Part shown: in pieces, positions 11,545 through 23,000 of the stretch
Position numbering within the stretch: the first letter of the stretch is position 1
How the letters are laid out: each line of letters begins with the position of its first letter
DNA from: Allodiplogaster sudhausi
Lineage: Eukaryota; Nematoda; Chromadorea; Rhabditida; Diplogasteridae
NCBI GenBank assembly: GCA_945643635.1
Contig: CALZFC010000045.1
Span: 995,001 to 1,059,000, forward strand
Direction of reading: 5' to 3'
Length of the DNA stretch: 64,000 nt
The notes under the pieces: model-generated
Databases searched by the model: none
What the model was told of the DNA's origin: nothing
What the model saw: only the letters and a program-made list of their open reading frames with translations
Position numbers and translations under genes: made by a program

Positions 11545-12280
11545 TGAGAGGCTCTAGATGAGTGATGCAAAGGAGTGTGTACAGATAACAACAAGTTGGA
11601 AGCGAAAAGATAAAAATAACAACCGCTCGGCGCTGGCGCCAATTGAGAACTGGTCGGAACAAAACAACCCTGGGACATAAGAAAAGTTCTGGACGGACAA
11701 AATTGAACATTGCTCGACAGAGTATTAAAATGCCCCTGGTGACATTTTCTATTCCGTTGCAATAAAGGCAAGAAGGAAGCCAATAGCCAATCATTTCTAG
11801 CGATTGCTCATTATTATTAGAAGAATTTGATTCAATCAGACTTCCGGCTTCTTCATTTCTCTACATTAAATAATTTAAGCATGTAAGTAACCGACAAGGC
11901 GAAAAAGGAATCTTCACTTCAATATACACTGATCTTTGCGCTCTCGTAAGTTCGACAGAATCTGCCCGATCAGAATGAGCAAGAAAAGAGAAAAAAATAA
12001 ATATAAGAGTACCTGGGGAAAGGAAATTTTCGACTAATAGACCGCGATGTTTAAGAGAAATCTACGAATTCTTCTGCATTACATTCAGTATTCAATGTTA
12101 TTAGTAAGTTGAAAATATTGCCGCTCTACTGCGAACGCATCATTTGAATTCTTATTTGTCGTTTATCGAAATGAATACTACCGTGCACTCTATGCAGTTA
12201 TGATTCCGCTCCCTCATCATTTGTTCGAAACCGTTTGCAGAGATATTCTACCCTTATTCCATAACATGGTACAAATAAAA
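11545..12280. repeat. Spacer repeat, second copy (compare 6360-6835)
   Basis: Carries the same ordered landmarks as 6360-6835: TTCCGTTGCAATA at about 11752, TTTCTAGCGA at about 11792, GAAGAATTTGATTCAATC at about 11819, and GTTTGCAGAGATATTC at about 12233 followed by TTATTCCAT. This copy is longer, mainly through extra sequence at 11890-12170. No protein recognised. Confidence 0.6.
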
Positions 12281-12990
12281 ACACAAATTGACGGCACAAT
12301 ATGAGAATTTCTAAATAAAAAAATGGTAATTATTTTTTGAGAGCAGCACTGAGTGAAATAGAAGAGATACTTCTTGGCACAACTTGACACTTTGCCGTTC
12401 GATTTGTCGGCTTTAGCGTCACAATCAGTTTCCCTCTACAACCAAATCGGTTTTTGTTCGTCAAAAAAAATGTCAGAAGCTGTTTCTGGCTTACTTGCCA
12501 CTTTGCCGTTGCGATTTATTTCGCACTTTGCGTCCTTAAAATGATAAGTTCTCAAGAAGTGTCATCTCGCAAGCAATTTTGCCAAAACATCAGCTCTCAT
12601 CTAGAAAAGAGTAGTCTCTTGCATTAGATTCTTCTTTCCAAGTTATTATTTCTCGCTTCCCTGCCACAACTCATGATGTATTTAGTACGAACTTCCTCCC
12701 TCTTTCCCAAGTGCGTTGGAGGTGTTTAAGTACTTTCATTTCTCAAATGATATTCCACTTCGTCTTCTTGATGATGTTGATCATCTTCATTATATACATC
12801 AGTTATTTAGCCATATATTTGTTCCTTTGTATTAATTTATGTAAATATATTTGTATAAATTAAAGCACATATAATCTAAATCGATTCTATGGAAATTGTT
12901 TTTGCACCGATTGCCGATCTACATATGGTCATTATGATAACGATAAGTCGGTGGATTTATCCACCGAAGCCGGCGAGGCTTACCTGCAGC
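12281..12990. other. Intergenic spacer upstream of UNC-93-like copy 1
   Basis: AT-rich, with two loosely similar stretches around CACTTTGCCGTT (12390 and 12498). Nothing else recognised. The end (12990-13003) includes the probable trans-splice acceptor of the next gene. Confidence 0.4.
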
Positions 12991-12993
12991 CAT

Positions 12994-13003
12994 TTTCAGA
13001 GAA
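12994..13003 (+). promoter_or_regulatory. Probable trans-splice acceptor before UNC-93-like copy 1
   Basis: ATTTTCAG sits a few bases upstream of the ATG at 13004, with no matching upstream exon frame. Short distances of this kind are typical of nematode spliced-leader acceptors. Inference from motif and spacing. Confidence 0.5.
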
Positions 13004-16000
13004 ATGTTAAGCGACTCGTCCTACCAAGTTCTCCTCTCGGTCTTTCTAGGCGTTGCTGGAGTGTTTATGCATGTCGGCTATGATTTACAGGTACAAATCA
13101 GGTTGAGGCAAAACGACAATAATAATAGCTCGAATGCCAGTTCCTGGCCATTTTTGGTAAAAGAGTAAAAGGCTTTGCCTCCAATATTAACTATACAATA
13201 AGTTATCGTTTAGGGCAGCGTATGTGTCAACAGAAGAAAATTAAAATACCTATACAAATCAGCTTGGTTACTTCATAGCAGAAAAATAAAATATTGGATG
13301 GTCAATAATACATTCAACGAATTAAGATTAAACAAGTTGTTTCTGATTTTTTTCAGTCATACATCATAGAAGGGGTGATTCACTCCGTAAGCAGCAGAAG
13401 TCCTGAAAGAATTCGAAGTTACGACGGATATTATGGGTAAACCGATGAACTTACTTTTTTATATATAACGAAGAGATAAACAAACAAACGAACCATAGAC
13501 TCGCCACCGTCTACGCCGCTTCTTGTGTCTTTACGTTCATCGTTCCATCATTTCTTGATCACATCAAAGCAAAGGTACCCTATTATTGAATAACTCCCTT
13601 TGATTAACGTCTTGTTAGTGGCTTCTTGTCTCTGGGATCTCGCTATTCGCTCTGTCATTATCTTCGTTCCTCTATCTTTATCGGCCGCTCTACTTTCTCA
13701 GTAACATTGGAATTGGCTTTGGATTTTCAGGTATTCAACAGTTTTAAAAGTCACTTTTAAAAAGGTTGGCAGCAGTTATTTTCACTCGCGGAAGCAATAA
13801 AATTATCTTTACATGCATTCAATTTCAGTCTTTCTTAAATACATTGTTTTTAGTTTTTAATTTTTCAGCCTATTACACTGCATATCCGGTGTATCTCTCC
13901 GGAATTTCAACGAGAGCAACCATCTCGAGTAACCAATCCAGAATGTGGGCCGTCGTCACTTACGGGTCAACACAAAATCTTTTTTAAACATTGCAAAAAA
14001 AAAATTATGTTTGTAGTAACAAAACACTGTTATTGTAGTCAACATCTTTGCCTTTCGCTGCAGAAGATCGAGGGGAGGGATAGCCATATCATAGATTTAT
14101 ATCCGGGAATCAGGCCAGCACCAACACTGACTGAAGCGACAGCTCATTAAGAGCCAAGGTGGGGAGACTGGCTTGGGTCATCGTCAAAACGCCATGGAAA
14201 TAGAATATCCTTTAGCCATGTTAATGAGGGGAAAGGGCACGAAGGAAGGAATTGTGTGAAATAGGACATTCCATTACACATTTGAACAAGCAATAATAGT
14301 GTGTTTTGAGGTCATTCCTGGCCGGTGTCCTCTACATCATCACGAGTAGCATGAGCCCCTCAACAGGATCTTCCGGTTATCGCGAGTACAGCGACGCCGA
14401 GATACGGTAGCACCAAAATTTATTTGGCTGTTTTTAAAGAATAGATAAATCAGGACAATCTTCGGCGTGCTCGCTGCTCTTTCTCTCGTTTCTGCTCTTC
14501 TTCACGCTTTTCTTCCTTCTCGAAAGGTCAAGGATGCTATTGCAGATGTGGACGATCAGAAGAGGCTGCCGCTCAAGGAACAAATCAGTCAGAGTTGTGT
14601 TTGCTAATCTTTGAATTATTAAGAGCAATTTATTATTATATATATTTACAAAAATCCAAGAAAATATTAATGAAAGGAAATAATGAATTTCAGAGAAGAT
14701 GTCGTTTGCACTTCGCAATCCCCGTCTGCTTCTGCTGACTCCCTGTTTTCTTTACGGCGGCGCCTTCATCTCCTTCGTCCTCGGCGTCTATCCGACTTCT
14801 CTCTTGTTTACGAAGACGCTCAGCGGTGACATCTACCTGCCAGCCTACTACGCCATGGCTTATCCCATCGGAAATACGATTAGTTGGTTCTTTTCTCATT
14901 CCTTTCGTTAAAAAAAACACGAAACTCAACGGTAATATATTTGAATTTTCTTGGGCATGTCTCTTCGCCCCAAAAAACATGCTCTCTCGCCCATGTGTCA
15001 AGCAAATGGGCGCAAATCAGGAATTCTGTTTCTGGTTGTTTTAAGAAATTATAATATAATATTTGAATATAAAGTGGCAACTTGAGTGGGCTTGCTGACG
15101 AACTTCTTTTCTTCGCGAGTACGTGACTTTGGCCTTCGCCCCTTGCTCTGCGTTGCGATGTCCTTCGAAGCTCTTCTCTTCCTTCTCATTCTCGTCTCCG
15201 TTCCAGCGAACGCCACCTTTGAAAAAACGGCCGAAGAAGCTCTGCTGATCCAGCCGAGGTATTATATTCTTTCTTTATTATTTATTTATTTCTTTATTTT
15301 TTAGTTTGAGTAGTTGATAGCCGAATGTGCCTTTGCCTGCAGTCGCTGGCTCTGCATTCTGATTGGGATTCTCTTTGGAATGGGCGACCACGCCAACATG
15401 ACAACGCGTACCGTCATTACTTCCATTGTGCTGCCGGAATATCGGGCACATTCGTACGCAGTCTACCGTCTCTACCATGTCAGCACCACTCAACGAGGAC
15501 AAATTTGCATAATAATTTACATGATTCTCGGACGTTCTTTGACGCCGTAATCCAAACGTCATTCTCTATCAATGCGATCGGTTGGATAGTTTAAGTGATG
15601 AGAGAGAGAGGAAGGTAAAAAGAGTAATAAATGGGGAGACAGGAGAGGGGTTAGAGGGAGACATCTGAGATAAGGAAACAAAGACAAAGTAAATTGTGCG
15701 GGAAAGATAAATGTTATGTATTTAGTCATTATTGCGTGTATTTGTATTGAGACTGCCGCGAGTGCTTCTCTCTTCGTGCTATCTCCCTTTCTCTCGATCT
15801 ACCACTACGTCTTCGGTTTCCTCTTCCTCGGAACCCTCGCCTTCGCTGGTTTCTGGCGCGTCGTTGGCATCATCAAGTTCGACATCGATTTTCTCTCACT
15901 AACATGCCGAAAGAACTTTCGCCACTTTAACTGTAATCAAACTTTTCTTCGAAATTGTCTACAAGGATGAACGCGTTTACATAGGGTTCACACATCCATA

Positions 16001-16116
16001 TTTTGTGTCATCTTTCGTAGCAACAATAAAATTAATGCAAAACTATTCACAGATCGGATGAATCGGAATCACCTAAGCACGAAGTGAACGCAGAGGCGGA
16101 GTATGAGAAATTCTAA
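13004..16116 (+). CDS. UNC-93-like multi-pass membrane protein, copy 1
   Basis: Twelve exons with clean phases. Order: MLSDSSYQVLLSVFLGVAGV (13004-13091); SYIIEGVIHSVSSRSPERIR; LATVYAASCVFTFIVPSFLD; WLLVSGISLFALSLSSFLYL; AYYTAYPVYLSGISTRATIS; SFLAGVLYIITSSM; IFGVLAALSLVSALLHAFLP; NPRLLLLTPCFLYGGAFISF then YPTSLLFTKTLSGDIYL; FGLRPLLCVAMSFEALLFLL; RWLCILIGILFGMGDHANMT; ASLFVLSPFLSIYHYVFGFL; and a hydrophilic C-terminal exon SDESESPKHEVNAEAEYEKF ending at 16116. The layout of about ten to twelve hydrophobic segments with a YxG...STR motif in the middle fits the UNC-93/UNC93A family of the major facilitator fold. In C. elegans UNC-93 acts with a two-pore potassium channel in muscle; this paralogue's partner is unknown. 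Intron 5 (13970-14312) carries about 250 bp of GC-richer sequence of unknown origin. Paralogues lie at 24655 (decayed) and 26871. Confidence 0.82.
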
Positions 16117-16994
16117 ACTCTCAATCGGCTCAATTCGAGCCGCTTCTCTGCACTGAGGAACGTTCGCGATTAATTCGCTCGAACAGTCTTATGCAAATAC
16201 GAGATCAAGTACATAGATAATCTTGCACTGCTAGTTTTTTCTTGTGGGCACTGTGCCACACAAAACTTTTCCTAGCTGTGTACATACATACATATAATGC
16301 CGGCTACAATAGTACAATTGGATTTGCTTCGTTTTAAATGGCTAACACTTTAGCCATTTTTCATACGTATGATTCATTTAAGCGATTTGTTTAGAAACAT
16401 TCACATCCACCTTCTTCCCTTCTCTCTTTCTTTTTCTTCTGTTGACTTCTCCATCGGAATGCTTTAAATCTTTTTTCTTCAACAAATTACTCCCACTCCC
16501 TCCCTCTCTCTCTTTCTCTCTCTTTCTCTCTCTCATCGTTTCTCTCACCCTCTCTCTCTTTCTCTCTCTTTCTCTCTCTCATCGTTTCTCTCACCCTCTC
16601 TCTCTTTCTCTCTCTTCCTCTCTCTCATCGTTTCTCTCACCCTCTCTCTCTTTCTCTCTCTCTCTCTCCCTTACCCCAATTGTAAGCACCTCTTCCCAGT
16701 GTAATCGTCAGTTTGCTGTTCTTTTTCACTTGCTCTTTTATCACAACAAATATAATGTCGCTTGTCATAATTTGTTCTAGGACAAACCTAATAAACTAAA
16801 GAACAACTACAAATAGCTTACTCGAAAGTGTCTCAGAGTAAATAAGTTAAATATTCTAAATACGCCTAATTTGGAGTCCAATCTCTCGCTGCAACAAATA
16901 AATACTCTTGCACGAAAGTGCACGTCCATTAGAACGATAAATGAACAGATAGCTAGGTTAAACTAGAGAAGTATTACTTCGGTTAGGATTACAG
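16117..16994. other. Spacer between convergent UNC-93-like copy 1 and glutamate decarboxylase
   Basis: The part 16180-16450 is duplicated at about 25735-26050 behind the decayed UNC-93 copy, including the CTTGTGGGCACTGTGCCAC and GTACATACATACATA motifs. The rest is AT-rich 3' flank with a pyrimidine repeat (separate entry). No gene recognised. Confidence 0.55.
16495..16680. repeat. Pyrimidine tandem repeat, about 53-bp unit, three copies
   Basis: Three units each running CTCTCTTTCTCTCTC then CATCGTTTCTCTCACC, with the punctuating CATCGTTTCTC at about 16526, 16580 and 16627. It lies between convergent genes and is similar in style to, but different in sequence from, the minisatellite at 19.0-22.7 kb. 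Confidence 0.75.
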
Positions 16995-17005
16995 AGATAA
17001 ATAAA

Positions 17006-20000
17006 TTATGCAATGTTATCACCCATCTCTGAAATTTCTTGGATGAGGAAATCGATGTCTTCTTTGTTGATGGCTTGGTTACTGAAGATCATGCGGAAGA
17101 AGTTCGGTCGTTTCTTGTCTGGCTGATAACCAACCATCGTCGTCCCTTTCTCCATCATCTTTGCTTTTATCTTCGGCGCAATCTTAAAACGATCCATTAT
17201 AATTCTTTTTGATATATTTACATTAGTCGCTCAACTGTTCCTGTAATTATATACATATACTGATATACATAGTGGTTCAACATTAATTACATGAAAAGAC
17301 GAACGACTGACTACACACTGGAAAAATATCCGTCAACTTGGTGGGCGGAGCTTATATCTGTTCTCAGTAACAGATATTTTTCTGTGTGGAATGCCCAAAA
17401 CACTAAAATGACCTTCTCAAGTCGGGCTGATCTCTCTGCAGGATCCAAATGGCGAATCTTGGAAGGAATGTACCAGAAGCAGACATTCAGGAATTCCGGC
17501 TGCAATCATGGATTTTTATAAAAACGAATCACCGATTGTTGAAGATGGATACTTATAGCATTTAAAAGGCAAGTGAGACACTGGAGAGGACAGGAGAGAG
17601 CCAAGAGGAGGGGAATGGAAAAGGAGAAGGGGAAGAGGAAGAGCGGAAGAGGAACGAAGAGGAGAGAGGAGAAAGAGGGTGAGGTGAGATTTAGCGGGGC
17701 GAAGAAAGAGGGTGGGAGAGGAAGAGAGGAGGGAGAGAAAGAGAGGGATGAAAGTTAGAGGGTTGATAGAGGTAGCGTGTTAGTACCTAGAGGTCCATAA
17801 TTTTTGGTCCAATGACTACTGGTCCAAATATTTTCTTTTAGTTGCTGGTCCAATACCACTGTATGCGTTTTCTCCACGTACTTTTATAATAAGTAATTAT
17901 TGGTGAGAAAACATTTTTCGAATACAGACCGGATCGATCACGAGCTGATATCCTTCGGTCTGGCGAAGTCTCTCTGTGAAGTAGTTGGTCATGTCGAAGA
18001 GATGCTTCATTTGGACTCGGAAACCTGCCATGCCCTGAACATATCAGACCCGGTAAAATCAACGTATTTTCTTCAATCATTAAAATTCGGACACGAAATG
18101 AATAATGATGGAGAGAAGAAGTAGAGAGAGAGACCGAGAGTAAGAGAGAGAGACGTAGTAGTGAGAGTTTGATATAGTTGGAGCAATGATAGAGTGCGTG
18201 AGTGAGTGAGGAAGAATGAGATGGAGAGAGATAATAAGATGCTGGAAGTGACCTTGGACTTCCACATGAGCCACAGCTTGAATATGTCGTTGTGCCTGCC
18301 GCATTGGAGGGCTTTATCCCCAGTGTCATAACTCACATCGTACGGCTTATCCTGCATTCAACATCATTTGTTGGACTTTTAAATATTTAGCATTTGCTTT
18401 GTGAGATTCCAGAATGGAAAGAGCAAAGAAACCTGCATGAAGAGGTAGTCAGCCGACATCTGATTGCATTGGAAGAGGATCCCCTGAATAAATTGTAAGG
18501 TTGTGGTCCCGGCCATACTATATTTATAAATATGTAAAATATCTGTCAAACGTGTTCATTTGCAATGGATATAGGAAGAATGATAAGATGATTGCGTACA
18601 TCGCATCTGAGCAGACAGACAGAACACTGCAACAAGCAGCCCATCAGTTTGTGAGGATTCCACGTCACCGAGTTCGCCCGCTCTATTCCGGCCAACTTGT
18701 AGCAGTGGCAGGGGGACAGCAACACTCCTCCGCCCCACGCTGCCTGCACCGAAATTACTGTACTTTTCTCGCTCTCCAATTCTAAACTCTCTCTTTCTTT
18801 CTCTCTCATTTTCTCTCTCCCGATCCTTTCATCGCATTCTCACTCCCTCTGTCTCTCTCTCTCTCCCAACTCTCTCGCTTCCTCTGACATCGACATGGAA
18901 CCATATACGGTGTCTCTCGCAGATGTCTGCAATCTTCTCGAGTGGATCCCATGCTCCGTACACGGTGGTTCCGGCAGTCGCAGACACGAAGAACGGAACG
19001 AGATCTGTGAAGAGCCATTGCATTCTACGTCACGCCAATCAACTTTTTCGCTCTCAGTCTGCCTCTCTGCTTTTTCCATTGTCTCCCTTCTTTTCTCTTC
19101 TCTCTCAGTCTGCCTCTCTGCTTTTTCCATTGTCTCCCTTCTTTTCTCTTCTCTCTCAGTCTGCCTCTCTGCTTTTTCCATTGTCTCCCTTCTTTTCTCT
19201 TCTCTCTCAGTCTGCCTCACTGCTTTTTCCATTGTCTCCCTTCTTTTCTCTTCTCTCTCAGTCTGCCTCTCTGTTTTTTCCATTGTCTCCCTTCTTTTCT
19301 CTTCTCTCTCAGTCTGCCTCTCTGCTTTTTCCATTGTCTCCCTTCTTTTCTCTTCTCTCTCAGTCTGCCTCTCTGCTTTTTCCATTGTCTCCCTTCTTTT
19401 CTCTTCTCTCTCAGTCTGCCTCTCTGCTTTTTCCATTGTCTCCCTTCTTTTCTCTTCTCTCTCAGTCTGCCTCTCTGCTTTTTCCATTGTCTCCCTTCTT
19501 TTCTCTTCTCTCTCAGTCTGCCTCTCTGCTTTTTCCATTGTCTCCCTTCTTTTCTCTTCTCTCTCAGTCTGCCTCTCTGCTTTTTCCATTGTCTCCCTTC
19601 TTTTCTCTTCTCTCTCAGTCTGCCTCTCTGCTTTTTCCATTGTCTCCCTTCTTTTCTCTTCTCTCTCAGTCTGCCTCTCTGCTTTTTCCATTGTCTCCCT
19701 TCTTTTCTCTTCTCTCTCAGTCTGCCTCTCTGCTTTTTCCATTGTCTCCCTTCTTCTCTCTTCTCTCTCAGTCCCTCTCAGTCTCTCTCCATTGTCTCCC
19801 TTCTTCTCTCTTCTCTCTCAGTCCCTCTCAGTCTCTCTCCATTGTCTCCCTTCTTCTCTCTTCTCTCTCAGTCTGCCTCTCTGCTTTTTCCATTGTCTTC
19901 CTTCTTTTCTCTTCTCTCTCAGTCTGCCTCTCTGCTTTTTCCATTGTCTCCCTTCTTTTCTCTTCTCTCTCAGTCTGCCTCTCTGCTTTTTCCATTGTCT

Positions 20001-23000
20001 CCCTTCTTTTCTCTTCTCTCTCAGTCTGCCTCTCTGCTTTTTCCATTGTCTCCCTTCTTTTCTCTTCTCTCTCAGTCTGCCTCTCTGCTTTTTCCATTGT
20101 CTCCCTTCTTTTCTCTTCTCTCTCAGTCTGCCTCTCTGCTTTTTCCATTGTCTCCCTTCTTTTCTCTTCTCTCTCAGTCTGCCTCTCTGCTTTTTCCATT
20201 GTCTCCCTTCTTTTCTCTTCTCTCTCAGTCTGCCTCTCTGCTTTTTCCATTGTCTCCCTTCTTTTCTCTTCTCTCTCAGTCTGCCTCTCTGCTTTTTCCA
20301 TTGTCTCCCTTCTTTTCTCTTCTCTCTCAGTCTGCCTCTCTGCTTTTTCCATTGTCTCCCTTCTTTTCTCTTCTCTCTCAGTCTGCCTCTCTGCTTTTTC
20401 CATTGTCTCCCTTCTTTTCTCTTCTCTCTCAGTCTGCCTCTCTGCTTTTTCCATTGTCTCCCTTCTTTTCTCTTCTCTCTCAGTCTGCCTCTCTGCTTTT
20501 TCCATTGTCTCCCTTCTTCTCTCTTCTCTCTCAGTCCCTCTCAGTCTCTCTCCATTGTCTCCCTTCTTCTCTCTTCTCTCTCAGTCCCTCTCAGTCTCTC
20601 TCCATTGTCTCCCTTCTTCTCTCTTCTCTCTCAGTCTGCCTCTCTGCTTTTTCCATTGTCTTCCTTCTTTTCTCTTCTCTCTCAGTCTGCCTCTCTGCTT
20701 TTTCCATTGTCTCCCTTCTTTTCTCTTCTCTCTCAGTCTGCCTCTCTGCTTTTTCCATTGTCTCCCTTCTTTTCTCTTCTCTCTCAGTCTGCCTCTCTGC
20801 TTTTTCCATTGTCTCCCTTCTTTTCTCTTCTCTCTCAGTCTGCCTCTCTGCTTTTTCCATTGCCTCCCTTCTTCTCTCTTCTCTCTCAGTCTGCCTCTCT
20901 GCTTTTTCCATTGTCTCCCTTCTTCTCTCTTCTCTCTCAGTCCCTCTCAGTCTCTCTCCATTGTCTCCCTTCTTCTCTCTTCTCTCTCAGTCCCTCTCAG
21001 TCTCTCTCCATTGTCTCCCTTCTTTTCTCTTCTCTCTCAGTCCCTCTCAGTCTATCTCCATTGTCTCCCTTCTTCTCTCTTCTCTCTCAATCCCTCTCAG
21101 TCTCTCTCCATTGTCTCCCTTCTTCTCTCTTCTCTCTCAGTCCCTCTCAGTCTCTCTCCATTGTCTCCCTTCTTCTCTCTTCTCTCTCAGTCCCTCTCAG
21201 TCTCTCTCCATTGTCTCCCTTCTTCTCTCTTCTCTCTCAGTCCCTCTCAGTCTCTCTCCATTGTCTCCCTTCTTCTCTCTTCTCTCTCAGTCCCTCTCAG
21301 TCTCTCTCCATTGTCGCACTTCTTCTCTCTTCTCTCTCAGTCCCTCTCAGTCTCTCTCCATTGTCTCCCTTCTTCTCTCTTCTCTCTCAGTCCCTCTCAG
21401 TCTCTCTCCATTGTCTCCCTTCTTCTCTCTTCTCTCTCAGTCACTCTCAGTCTCTCTCCATTGTCCTCCTTCTTCTCTCTTCTCTCTCAGTCCCTCTCAG
21501 TCTATCTCCATTGTCCTCCTTCTTCTCTCTTCTCTCTCAGTCCCTCTCAGTCTCTCTCCATTGTCTCCCTTCTTCTCTCTTCGCTCTCAGTCCCTCTCAG
21601 TCTCTCTCCATTGTCTCCCTTCTTCTCTCTTCTCTCTCAGTCCCTCTCAGTCTCTCTCCATTGTCTCCCTTCTTCTCTCTTCTCTCTCAGTCCCTCTCAG
21701 TCTCTCTCCATTGTCTCCCTTCTTCTCTCTTCTCTCTCAGTCCCTCTCAGTCTCTCTCCATTGTCTCCCTTCTTCTCTCTTCTCTCTCAGTCCCTCTCAG
21801 TCTCTCTCCATTGTCTCCCTTCTTCTCTCTTCTCTCTCAGTCCCTCTCAGTCTCTCTCCATTGTCTCCCTTCTTCTCTCTTCTCTCTCAGTCCCTCTCAG
21901 TCTCTCTCCATTGTCTCCCTTCTTCTCTCTTCTCTCTCAGTCCCTCTCAGTCTCTCTCCATTGTCTCCCTTCTTTTCTCTTCTCTCTCAGTCCCTCTCAG
22001 TCTCTCTCCATTGTCTCCCTTCTTCTCTCTTCTCTCTCAGTCCCTCTCAGTCTCTCTCCATTGTCTCCCTTCTTCTCTCTTCTCTCTCAGTCACTCTCAG
22101 TCTCTCTCCATTGTCCTCCTTCTTCTCTCTTCTCTCTCAGTCCCTCTCAGTCTATCTCCATTGTCCTCCTTCTTCTCTCTTCTCTCTCAGTCCCTCTCAG
22201 TCTCTCTCCATTGTCTCCCTTCTTCTCTCTTCGCTCTCAGTCCCTCTCAGTCTCTCTCCATTGTCTCCCTTCTTCTCTCTTCTCTCTCAGTCCCTCTCAG
22301 TCTCTCTCCATTGTCTCCCTTCTTCTCTCTTCTCTCTCAGTCCCTCTCAGTCTCTCTCCATTGTCTCCCTTCTTCTCTCTTCTCTCTCAGTCCCTCTCAG
22401 TCTCTCTCCATTGTCTCCCTTCTTCTCTCTTCTCTCTCAGTCCCTCTCAGTCTCTCTCCATTGTCTCCCTTCTTCTCTCTTCTCTCTCAGTCCCTCTCAG
22501 TCTCTCTCCATTGTCTCCCTTCTTCTCTCTTCTCTCTCAGTCCCTCTCAGTCTCTCTCCATTGTCTCCCTTCTTCTCTCTTCTCTCTCAGTCCCTCTCAG
22601 TCTCTCTCCATTGTCTCCCTTCTTTTCTCTTCTCTCTCAGTCCCTCTCAGTCTCTCTCCATTGTCTCTCTCGTTCTCTCCCCTCCTTACCGTCTTCCTTG
22701 CATTGGATAATCTTTGCCTCGAGTGCTTCTGGAATCATTCTCCCGGCAGAGTCAACGGGGATGTTGAAGCAATTATCCGTACCAATGCCTGTGACCGCAG
22801 CTGCACTCTTTATCGAGTAGTGGCTCTGTAGAGAAAAGGAGAGAGAGAGAGAGTGAGAGAGAGATGAGTGAGTGAGAGAGAACGAGAGACAGAAAGAGAA
22901 GGTATGGAAGGAGATCATAAGAGGGAGAGAGTGATTATGATAGAGAAAAAAACAGAAGTAATAGGCGGCTAACATCTTCACTCGTGAAGGCGCAAAGAGT

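Noticed and set aside
19030..22672. CRISPR-like regular repetition
   Set aside because: Units are head-to-tail with no unique spacers, in a eukaryotic intron.
18895..22831. Two plus-strand frames of about 1270-1300 codons, plus minus-strand frames with a 17-residue [17 protein letters not shown] repeat
   Set aside because: They run through the 50/51-bp intronic minisatellite. The 51-bp unit is a stop-free multiple of three and the decarboxylase exons on both sides show that the array is an intron.
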